This document shows, one piece after another, positions 57,543-64,000 of a stretch of DNA of 64,000 nucleotides. The stretch spans positions 496,001 through 560,000 of the forward strand of contig NZ_NKYE01000001.1 of NCBI RefSeq assembly GCF_002262875.1. Reading direction: 5' to 3'. The notes beneath the pieces were generated by a model that did not search any database, was not told the origin of the DNA, and worked only from the letters and a program-made list of their open reading frames with translations. Numbering within the stretch: the first letter of the stretch is position 1; each line of letters starts with the position of its first letter. Source of the DNA: Amycolatopsis antarctica (GTDB taxonomy: Bacteria; Actinomycetota; Actinomycetes; Mycobacteriales; Pseudonocardiaceae). The position numbers were made by a program, and so were the translations under genes.

Positions 57543-60126
57543 CGGAGCCCCGGGACCGCGCCACCTTGCGCAGCCGTCCGCCGACCCTGCGGGCCAGCTC
57601 CACCGGGCCGCCGTCGCTCAGGTACTCGCGGACCAGCGCCAGATCCCGCCGGACAAGTTCCTTGCCGCGCAGGGGTTCCGCCGGTGCCAGCTCGGTGCCC
57701 CCGGCCAGCCGGTCGGCGGCCGGACGCGGGTTGCGGCAGAACTCCACCAGCGGCCGCAGCGCGGTCGGCCAGGCGAACCGCTCGGCGACCACCGCGATGC
57801 GGTCCCGGCAGCCCGCCACGAACTCGGCGTCGTACAGGCAGCGCTCCAGCGCCTCGGCGAGAGCGACCGGGTCCTCGGCGGGCACCACGACACCGAGTCG
57901 TTCGGCGCGCACCAGGTCGGCGAAGGCGTCCCCGTCGGTGGTGACGATCGGCAGTCCCGACCACAGGTAGTCCAGCACCCGGGTGCGGAAGGCGAACGTC
58001 GTCTCCACGTGCTCGAAGTGCGTGGTGACCCCGCAGTCGGCGTCGAGCAGCCAGTTCTGCCGCTCGCCGTAGGGAACCCAGTGCTCGTTGAAGAACACGT
58101 GCTTGCCGGTGAGGCCGAGCCGGTCGGCGAGCTGCACGGTCCTGGTGCCGATGTCCATCTCGGCGACCTCGGGGTTCGGGTGCCGCATCCCGAGGAACAC
58201 CAGCCGTACGTCGGAGCGGCGCTCCCGCAGGCCGTCGATCGCGCGCACCAGCGTCAGCGGATCGAACCAGCTGTAGATGCCGCCCGCCCACAGCACGACG
58301 CGGTCACCGTCCTCGATGCCGTCCACTGTGGACCGCAGGCCGGGACCGGAGCGGACCGGCGGCTCGGGCGGGAGTCCGAACGGCACCACCGACAGCAGCG
58401 ACTGCGTGGTCGGGTCGGCGTCGTAGAGCCGGGGCGAGAGCCTGCCCAGCGCGGCGAGGTGGCCGAGCCAGAACAGCCGCTGCCGCTCGGACGCGCAGAG
58501 GAAGAAGTCGCCGCGCAGCAGTTGCTCGTCGAGCACGTGGGTGACGCCGAGCAGGTCGGCCGCCCGCCGGTCGTCGGCCGCCTCCTTGCCCTGCTCCAGC
58601 AGCTCCAGGTGCATCGGGTCGTACAGATCGCAGACGACGATCTTGTTGCTGTGCTGGTCTTTCAGCGCCGGCGCCATCTCCAGCACGTGACCCTGCAGGA
58701 TGATCAGGTCGGCCCACTCCACCGGCTCGCGCAGGTCGCGCTTGCGGGCGGCGGAGATCTGGAACGGCGCGGGCGGCGGCGCCGCGAGCGGGTTCACCGT
58801 GACCAGCCGGACGTCGTGTTCCACCGACAGCACCGAGGCGATGTTCCACGCCCGGATCGCCGGGCCCGCCATCCGCTCGGTGATCGCGTCGCCGGTGATG
58901 ACCAGCACCTTGCGGCGGTGCCCGAACGCGTTCTCGATGCCGAACGCCTCGACCAGGATCTCGTGCGCGTCCAGGTACCGGGGCAGCGGGTAGGCGGGTT
59001 CGAGCGCCTTGCGCAGCAGGGGGATCAGGTCCGCGTCGGTGCGTACCCGGGCGGCCTGCTCGACGGCGCGCGACTCCGCCAGCGAGGGCAGCAGTTCGAC
59101 GAACTGGTCCACCGCCAGCATCCCGGCCAGTGTCGTGCGCGGCACCGGAACCGCGGAGGTGACCACCGGTCCGACGCCGTGGGCCAGGTCGAGCTGGGTC
59201 GGATCGAGTTCACCTCGGGCGGTGGCCCTGCGCACGGTGAGCGCCAGCGCCGCGGGCAGCGCCTTCGCCAGCGTCTCGTCGGAGAGGTTCTTGTAGAGCG
59301 CGGCCAGTGCGTTGCGTTCCAGCAGGAACGTCTCCCGGCCGGTCTCCGGCGCGTCGATGGCCGACATGGTGCCGTGGTGGCGGTGGTAGGCCAGCGACTC
59401 CGGCACGTACCGCACCCGCCAGCCGCGCAGGTTCAGCCGCCAGCCCAGGTCCACGTCCTCGTAGAACATGAAGAAGCGCTCGTCGAAGCCGCCGAGCTCG
59501 GCGAACACGCCCGCCCGGACGAACATCGCCGAGCCGGTCGCGAACAGCACGTCCTTCGCGATCGCGTGCTCGGCGGCGGGCACCTCGGCCAGCTTCCCGC
59601 CCGCGTGCCGCTTGTAGCCCATGCCGAACCAGGTCAGCCCGCCGTCGACGAAGTCGACCCCGGTGCCCTCGGCGTCGACGACCTTGCTGGCGACCGCCGC
59701 GATGCCCGGCTCCTCGCGCAGCACCGACACCGCCGCGCGCACCCAGTCCGCGTCCGGAGTGGCGTCGTTGTTCAGGAAGGCCAGCACGGTCCCGGTCGCC
59801 CGCTCGGCACCGAGGTTGCAGCCGCCCGCGAAACCCAGGTTCCGGCCCGGCTCCAGCACCGTCGCGCCGGGAACGGCCGCCCGGATCCGGGCCGCGTCGT
59901 CACCGCCCGCGGTGTTGTCCACGCAGATGACCTCGAGACGCGGGTAGTCCACCCCGGCCGCCACCGCGTTCAGGCACCGGATGGTGTCCTCCGCGCCGCG
60001 GAAGTTCACCACGATCACCGAGACCAGTGGCAGCAGTCCGGACGGCGTCAGCTCGCCCTGCTGTACCCGCGCCCGCTCCGGTCCGGTGTGCGCCGCCTGC
60101 GCTCGGACCTCTGCCCCCTCGGCCAA
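57535..60126 (-). CDS. GT2-GT4 fusion glycosyltransferase
   Basis: An 863-residue protein with two catalytic domains. Residues about 35-300 are a GT2 inverting enzyme of the rhamnosyltransferase type: VSVIVVNFRGAEDTIRCLNA, LAFLNNDATPDADW (DxD equivalent), and FMFYEDVDLGWRLNLRGW. Residues about 410-830 are a GT4 domain: VLVITGDAITERMAGPAIRAW, VVLWAGGIYSWFDPLTLVRA, and YLWSGLPIVTTDGDAFADL. The C-terminus is basic. Two transferases in one chain can add two successive sugars. GTG or ATG start near 60126; no signal peptide. Confidence 0.92.
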   Translation of the reverse strand: MAEGAEVRAQAAHTGPERARVQQGELTPSGLLPLVSVIVVNFRGAEDTIRCLNAVAAGVDYPRLEVICVDNTAGGDDAARIRAAVPGATVLEPGRNLGFAGGCNLGAERATGTVLAFLNNDATPDADWVRAAVSVLREEPGIAAVASKVVDAEGTGVDFVDGGLTWFGMGYKRHAGGKLAEVPAAEHAIAKDVLFATGSAMFVRAGVFAELGGFDERFFMFYEDVDLGWRLNLRGWRVRYVPESLAYHRHHGTMSAIDAPETGRETFLLERNALAALYKNLSDETLAKALPAALALTVRRATARGELDPTQLDLAHGVGPVVTSAVPVPRTTLAGMLAVDQFVELLPSLAESRAVEQAARVRTDADLIPLLRKALEPAYPLPRYLDAHEILVEAFGIENAFGHRRKVLVITGDAITERMAGPAIRAWNIASVLSVEHDVRLVTVNPLAAPPPAPFQISAARKRDLREPVEWADLIILQGHVLEMAPALKDQHSNKIVVCDLYDPMHLELLEQGKEAADDRRAADLLGVTHVLDEQLLRGDFFLCASERQRLFWLGHLAALGRLSPRLYDADPTTQSLLSVVPFGLPPEPPVRSGPGLRSTVDGIEDGDRVVLWAGGIYSWFDPLTLVRAIDGLRERRSDVRLVFLGMRHPNPEVAEMDIGTRTVQLADRLGLTGKHVFFNEHWVPYGERQNWLLDADCGVTTHFEHVETTFAFRTRVLDYLWSGLPIVTTDGDAFADLVRAERLGVVVPAEDPVALAEALERCLYDAEFVAGCRDRIAVVAERFAWPTALRPLVEFCRNPRPAADRLAGGTELAPAEPLRGKELVRRDLALVREYLSDGGPVELARRVGGRLRKVARSRGSDG

Positions 60127-60157
60127 CGCCGGTCTCCTTCCGGTAGTGCCGACGAGC

Positions 60158-61099
60158 CTATCCGCCTGCCCAGCGCCGCCAGACCGCGCCTCGGCCCGCG
60201 CTCGCCCTGGTTCCCACCGCGCGGCGTGCGGCCAGCGCGGCGGGCAGCCGGACGAGCACGCCCGCCAGCGCCCGCGTGCGCAGTCCGGGGCGGAAGTTCG
60301 GCGCGTCCGGCCGGTCCCGCCGCAGCGGCAGCAGCACCGTCAGCGCCGCGAACCCGGCCAGTTCGCGGCAGGCCACTGCCGCCGGGGCGCAGCGCAGCAG
60401 CGTGAGCAGCCGGTTGCGCTCGTTCCACAGGTGAAACGGTGCCGAGCCGGGGCGGGTGCTTGCGCCGTGCAGGTGGGTGACCCTGGCCTCCGGTACCCGC
60501 ACGATGTCCCAGCCGGCCAGCCGCAGCCGCCAGGCCGTGTCGGTGTCCTCGTAATAGCAGAAGAAGGTGGCGGGTACGCCGCCGACGCGGCGCAGCACCC
60601 CGGTGCGCAGCAGGGCGGCACCCCCGCAGAAGCCGAACGGCTCGGTGCCCTCCTCGATGACGTCGGCGCCGTGGCCGTCCGCGGTCAGCCGCACGCCGAG
60701 CGACTGGACGCCGCCGTCCGGACGCTCCAGCCGGGAGCCCGCCGCCGCGGCGCGGGGGGCGGCGGCGAGCGCGTCCTCCAGCGCGGCCAGCCAGCCCGGA
60801 TCGGGGGCGGCATCGTCGTTCAGCCAGGCCAGCAGCGGTGTGTCCACAAAGGACAGTGCGGCGGCCGTTCCGCCCGCGTAGCCGGTGTTGCGGGGTAACC
60901 GCAGCACCTCGGGCGCGCAGGGGTGGGCCGCCAGGATCGCCGCGGTGCCGTCGTCGGAGGCGTTGTCCACCACCAGCGTCCGATGTGGACGGTCCTGTGC
61001 GGCCAGCGCGTCCAGGCAGCGTCCGACGTGCGCCGCGCCACGCCAGGTGACGACCACGACGGTGGTACTCACGGTGGCGTTGACGGGGGACGGCGGCAC
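60158..61099 (-). CDS. GT2-family glycosyltransferase
   Basis: A 313-residue inverting glycosyltransferase: VVVVTWRGAAHVGRCLDALA, LVVDNASDDGT, LAWLNDDAAPDPGWLAAL, and FFCYYEDTDTAWRLRLAGWD. The pattern is like rhamnosyl/WbbL-type GT2 enzymes. GTG at 61097-61099 is chosen because TATTCT (61107-61112) lies exactly seven bases before it on the minus strand; GTG at 61072 would give the shorter STTVVVV start. It is 31 bp upstream of the GT2-GT4 gene in the same direction. Confidence 0.9.
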   Translation of the reverse strand: MPPSPVNATVSTTVVVVTWRGAAHVGRCLDALAAQDRPHRTLVVDNASDDGTAAILAAHPCAPEVLRLPRNTGYAGGTAAALSFVDTPLLAWLNDDAAPDPGWLAALEDALAAAPRAAAAGSRLERPDGGVQSLGVRLTADGHGADVIEEGTEPFGFCGGAALLRTGVLRRVGGVPATFFCYYEDTDTAWRLRLAGWDIVRVPEARVTHLHGASTRPGSAPFHLWNERNRLLTLLRCAPAAVACRELAGFAALTVLLPLRRDRPDAPNFRPGLRTRALAGVLVRLPAALAARRAVGTRASAGRGAVWRRWAGG

Positions 61100-61105
61100 G
61101 CCGAG

Positions 61106-61112
61106 CAGAATA
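61106..61112. promoter_or_regulatory. Shared -10-like hexamer for divergent leaderless glycosyltransferase genes
   Basis: Read leftward, TATTCT (61107-61112) ends seven bases before the GTG at 61099. Read rightward, CAGAAT (61106-61111) ends seven bases before the GTG at 61119. The two start codons are only 19 bp apart and neither has a Shine-Dalgarno sequence, so one AT-rich element could serve both genes. Confidence 0.45.
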
Positions 61113-61118
61113 GTGCCC

Positions 61119-62207
61119 GTGCCCGAACTCGTGGTGATCGCCGAGCAGCTCCTCGCGCCGGTGCCCGGTGGCACCGGGCGCTACACGGCCGAACTGCTGC
61201 GCGCCCTCGCGGCGACCGTGCCGGAGGGCTGGCGGGTGGCCAGCGCCGTGGCCCGCCGTGCCGATGTCGAGGCCGCCCGCGTCGAGGGGGTGACCGGGCC
61301 CCGCGCGCTGCCGCTGCCGCCCAGGGCGCTGGTCGCGGCCTGGCAGGCGGGCGTGCCGCTGTGGCCGGGCGGCGACGCCGTGCACGCGCCCACCCCGCTC
61401 GCCCCGCCCCGGGCGCCGAGGGGGCGCGGCCTCGCCGTGACCGTGCACGACACCGTCCCGTGGACCCATCCCGGCACCCTCACCCCCCGCGGGGTGCGGT
61501 GGCACCGGGCGATGATCGCCCGCGCCGCCGAGCGTGCGGGCGCGCTGCTCGTGCCCACCGAGGCGGTCGCCGCGGACCTGGCGGCCAGGGTGCGGACGGT
61601 GGCCCCGATGCACGTCGCCGGGCACGGCGTCACGGACCTGCCGGACGATCCGGCCGCGCGGCCACCGGACCTGCCCTCCCGGTACGTGCTCGCGCTCGGC
61701 ACGCTGGAACCCCGCAAGGGGCTGGACGTGCTGATCGCGGCGATGCGGGAGGTGCCGGACGTGCCGCTGCTGCTGGCCGGGCAACCGGGCTGGGGCGGGC
61801 TCGACCCGGCGGCGCTGGCCCGCGAGCACGGCGTCGACCCCGGCCGGGTGCGCGTGCTCGGCCGGGTGCCCGACGCCGGGCTCGCCGCCGTGCTGCGCGG
61901 GGCGAGCGTGCTCGCGGTGCCCAGCCTCGCCGAGGGCTTCGGCCTGCCGCTGCTGGAGGGCATGGCCCTCGGCGTGCCGGTGGTCCACTCGGACGCGCCC
62001 GCGCTGGTCGAGGTGGCGGGTGGCGCGGGCCGGGTGGTGCCGAGAGGGCAGGCCCCCGCACTGGCCGCCGCCCTGCGCGCGGTGCTCACCGATCCGGGAC
62101 TGGCCGCTCGGATGAGCACGCTGGGCAGGCAGCGGGCGGAGGCGTTCACCTGGCGGGCCGCCGCCGAACGGGTGTGGTCGGTGCACCTGGGCCTTCGGCG
62201 GGTGTGA
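61119..62207 (+). CDS. GT4-family glycosyltransferase
   Basis: A 362-residue GT4 enzyme: VVIAEQLLAPVPGGTGRYTA, VTVHDTVPWTHPGTLT, YVLALGTLEPRKGLDVLIAA, and VPSLAEGFGLPLLEGMALGV with the EGFGLP donor motif. Highly similar in plan to the next gene. GTG at 61119 is chosen on the -10 spacing described for the shared hexamer; GTG at 61113 is two codons longer. Probable wall-polysaccharide mannosyl- or rhamnosyltransferase. Confidence 0.91.
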   Translation: MPELVVIAEQLLAPVPGGTGRYTAELLRALAATVPEGWRVASAVARRADVEAARVEGVTGPRALPLPPRALVAAWQAGVPLWPGGDAVHAPTPLAPPRAPRGRGLAVTVHDTVPWTHPGTLTPRGVRWHRAMIARAAERAGALLVPTEAVAADLAARVRTVAPMHVAGHGVTDLPDDPAARPPDLPSRYVLALGTLEPRKGLDVLIAAMREVPDVPLLLAGQPGWGGLDPAALAREHGVDPGRVRVLGRVPDAGLAAVLRGASVLAVPSLAEGFGLPLLEGMALGVPVVHSDAPALVEVAGGAGRVVPRGQAPALAAALRAVLTDPGLAARMSTLGRQRAEAFTWRAAAERVWSVHLGLRRV

Positions 62208-62257
62208 GTTTGTTGGTTTCCGACCGGTCCCGGCGGCCCGGGTCGTACGCTGCACGG

Positions 62258-63421
62258 GTGCCCGCCGAACTCCGCGTGCTGATCGATGCGACAGCCGTGC
62301 CCGCCGATCGCGGCGGCGTCGGCCGGTACGTCGACTCGCTGGCCGCCGCGCTGGACACCGACGGGGCCCGGCTCACCGTGGTCTGCCAGCCGCGCGACGG
62401 CACCCTCTACGGCCGCCTCGCCCCGCGTGCCCGCGTCGTCCCCACCGCGGCCTCCACCGCGACCAGGACCGCGCGGCTGACCTGGGAGCAGACCACGCTG
62501 CCGATGCTGGTGCGCAGGCTCGGCATCGACGTGGTGCACTCGCCGCACTACACGCTTCCGCTGGCGAACCAGACCGCGTCCGTGGTGACCTTGCACGACG
62601 CGACCTTCTTCACCGACGCGATGCTGCATTCCTCGGTCAAGGCGCGTTTCTTCCGCGCGTGGACGCTCGCCGCGCTGCGCCGCGCCTCGCTCTGCGTGGT
62701 GCCCAGTGTGGCCACCGCCGAGGAACTGGCCACCGTCACCAGCGCCCGCGTCGAGGACCTCGCGGTCATCCAGCACGGCGTGGACGTCGACCGCTTCCAT
62801 CCGCCGACGCCCGCCGAGGTCGCCACCGCGCGCGCCGACGTCGGGCTCGGCAGCACCGGGTACGTCGCGTTCCTCGGCGCGCTGGAGCCGCGCAAGAACG
62901 TGCCCGCATTGATCCGTGGCTTCGCCCGCGCCGTCGCGCACCGGCCCGATCCGCCCGCGCTGGTGCTCGCCGGGCAGCCCGGCTGGGACCACCAGGTGGA
63001 GAAGGCGCTCGACGCCGTTCCGCACCGGCTGCGCGTCATCCGCGCCGGCTACGTGCCCTTCGACAGCCTCGCCGGTTTCCTCGGCGGGGCCGAACTGGTC
63101 GCCTACCCGAGTCTCGGCGAGGGCTTCGGGCTGCCGGTGCTGGAGGCGATGGCCTGCGGTGCCGCCGTGCTCACCACCCGCAGGCTGGCGCTGCCCGAGG
63201 TCGGTGGCGACGCGGTTGCCTACTGCGGCGTCGGAGCGGGGGACGTGGCGGCCGCGCTCGGCGACCTGCTCGACGATCCGTCCCGGCGCGCCTCGCTGGC
63301 CGAGGCGGCCCAGCGGCGGGCGAAGGAGTTCTCCTGGGCCACCAGCGCCGAACGCCACCGCGAGGCGTACGAGCGGGCCTGGATCGCGCACCGCGACCGG
63401 CGCTCCGGCACGAGCGGCTGA
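62258..63421 (+). CDS. GT4-family glycosyltransferase
   Basis: A 387-residue GT4 enzyme: LIDATAVPADRGGVGRYVDS, VVTLHDATFFTDAMLHSSVK, YVAFLGALEPRKNVPALIRG, and YPSLGEGFGLPVLEAMACGA. TACGCT (62246-62251) lies six bases before its GTG with no Shine-Dalgarno, implying a leaderless message. It is the third GT4 gene in 6 kb and is followed by the WbbL-like gene. Confidence 0.92.
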   Translation: MPAELRVLIDATAVPADRGGVGRYVDSLAAALDTDGARLTVVCQPRDGTLYGRLAPRARVVPTAASTATRTARLTWEQTTLPMLVRRLGIDVVHSPHYTLPLANQTASVVTLHDATFFTDAMLHSSVKARFFRAWTLAALRRASLCVVPSVATAEELATVTSARVEDLAVIQHGVDVDRFHPPTPAEVATARADVGLGSTGYVAFLGALEPRKNVPALIRGFARAVAHRPDPPALVLAGQPGWDHQVEKALDAVPHRLRVIRAGYVPFDSLAGFLGGAELVAYPSLGEGFGLPVLEAMACGAAVLTTRRLALPEVGGDAVAYCGVGAGDVAAALGDLLDDPSRRASLAEAAQRRAKEFSWATSAERHREAYERAWIAHRDRRSGTSG

Positions 63422-63481
63422 GATTCTCCCCCGCCGGTACCTGTCGGTGTGTGCGGCGGGTAGCCGGGGCACAATGTCCGC

Positions 63482-64000
63482 GTGACGGAGCCGAAGACCT
63501 ACGGCGACGGGATCGCCGTCGTGATCGTGACCTACTTCCCCGGTGAGACGCTGGAACGCTGTCTCGACACCCTGGAGAAGGCCACCACGCGCGAGGTCCG
63601 GGTGGTGCTCGCCGACAACGTCTCCGGCGACGGCGCCCCGGAGCGCGCCGCCGAACGGCCCGGGGTGACGCTGGTGCCGATGGGGGAGAACGTCGGTTAC
63701 GGCGCGGCCGCCAACCGCGGGGTCGCCGAACTCGGCGAGGACGTCGGCTGGGTGGTGGTCGCCAACGCCGACCTGGAGTGGGACGCGGGCTGCCTTGACG
63801 AGCTGCTGGCGGTGGCCGCCCGGTATCCGCGCGGCGGGGCGTTCGGCCCGCTGATCCGCGAACTCGACGGGACTGTCTACCCCTCGGCACGGCTGCTGCC
63901 CTCGCTGGGGCGCGGCATCGGGCACGCCGTGTTCGGCAAGGTGTGGCCCGGGAATCCGTGGACGCGGGCGTACCGGCAGGAGAAGGGCGAACCGGCCGAA
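63482..64000 (+). CDS. wbbL: WbbL-like rhamnosyltransferase (GT2), cut by window edge
   Basis: The first 173 residues of a GT2 transferase: VVIVTYFPGETLERCLDTLE, VLADNVSGDGAPERAAER, GENVGYGAAANRGVAELG and VVVANADLEWDAGCLDELLA (the metal-binding AD). This is the profile of the decaprenyl-diphospho-GlcNAc L-rhamnosyltransferase that starts the galactan linker in mycolata. CACAAT (63470-63475) lies six bases before the GTG, again leaderless-like. The C-terminal half is outside the window. Confidence 0.86.
   Translation, partial: MTEPKTYGDGIAVVIVTYFPGETLERCLDTLEKATTREVRVVLADNVSGDGAPERAAERPGVTLVPMGENVGYGAAANRGVAELGEDVGWVVVANADLEWDAGCLDELLAVAARYPRGGAFGPLIRELDGTVYPSARLLPSLGRGIGHAVFGKVWPGNPWTRAYRQEKGEPAE

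Overview
This is about 64 kb of very GC-rich actinobacterial chromosome. The gene content and organisation suggest a Pseudonocardiaceae member (Amycolatopsis, Saccharopolyspora or a relative): GTG starts and four-base GTGA/ATGA overlaps are common, and there is a DUF3558 lipoprotein, a WXG100/TNT toxin cassette and an accA3-accD5-accE-birA block. As I remember the Mycobacterium tuberculosis map (Rv3303c down to about Rv3264c), the backbone keeps much the same neighbourhood: lpdA, glpD, accA3, maf, accE, accD5, birA, a PH-domain protein, GtrA, purK, purE, fadE25, TIGR03089, LCP/cpsA, rmlD and wbbL. The genus is an inference.

Layout. 1-7.6 kb: end of an AbiEi-like gene, a gamma-glutamylcyclotransferase-like gene, lpdA, and a divergent glycerol regulon (glpF-glpK against glpD). 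7.6-12.4 kb: a leftward run with an acyl-CoA-ligase-like enzyme, two membrane proteins that share a repeated extracytoplasmic domain, a GNAT and a DUF1707 protein. 12.4-22.7 kb: biotin and acyl-CoA carboxylase genes (accA3, accE, accD5, birA) with maf, a dicarboxylate symporter, a PH-domain membrane protein and HMG-CoA lyase. 22.9-26.1 kb: a four-gene, overlapping type VII secretion toxin cassette (YbaB-like, WXG100-like, TNT toxin, putative immunity protein). 26.3-33.2 kb: hisN, an OmpR-type two-component system, GtrA, a 794-residue sigma factor fused to a zinc-finger, membrane and surface region, and a degenerate GGDEF-like protein. 33.3-38.9 kb: two tandem GT87 membrane glycosyltransferases, purK, purE and fadE25.

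At 38,868-45,392 an integrative element of about 6.5 kb sits in the 3' end of fadE25. It is bounded by a perfect 48-bp direct repeat and supplies a synonymous replacement gene end. It holds an integrase remnant, a holin-like protein, a DinD/BRO-type antirepressor, a WXG-like plus DUF3558 lipoprotein pair, an XRE-type regulator and a chain of very small overlapping genes, several of which appear only when the sequence is read by eye. 45.6-50.9 kb is ordinary chromosome (hydrolase, regulator pair, DUF1206, DoxX, GNAT, TIGR03089). 50.9-64 kb is a cell-envelope polysaccharide locus: two LCP ligases, rmlB and rmlD for dTDP-rhamnose, and six glycosyltransferases, including a GT2-GT4 fusion and a WbbL-like rhamnosyltransferase cut by the window edge.

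The non-coding signals I find most interesting are: arrays of a 22-bp unit placed directly after stop codons in a fixed orientation (591-734 and 26,104-26,344); an 11-13-bp palindrome of the TCCACTGTGGA type recurring inside unrelated genes; a triple 22-bp palindromic repeat upstream of the dicarboxylate symporter; a 226-bp block (one mismatch) shared by the two GT87 genes with codon use unlike its surroundings; and a divergent glycosyltransferase pair whose start codons lie 19 bp apart over one shared -10-like hexamer.
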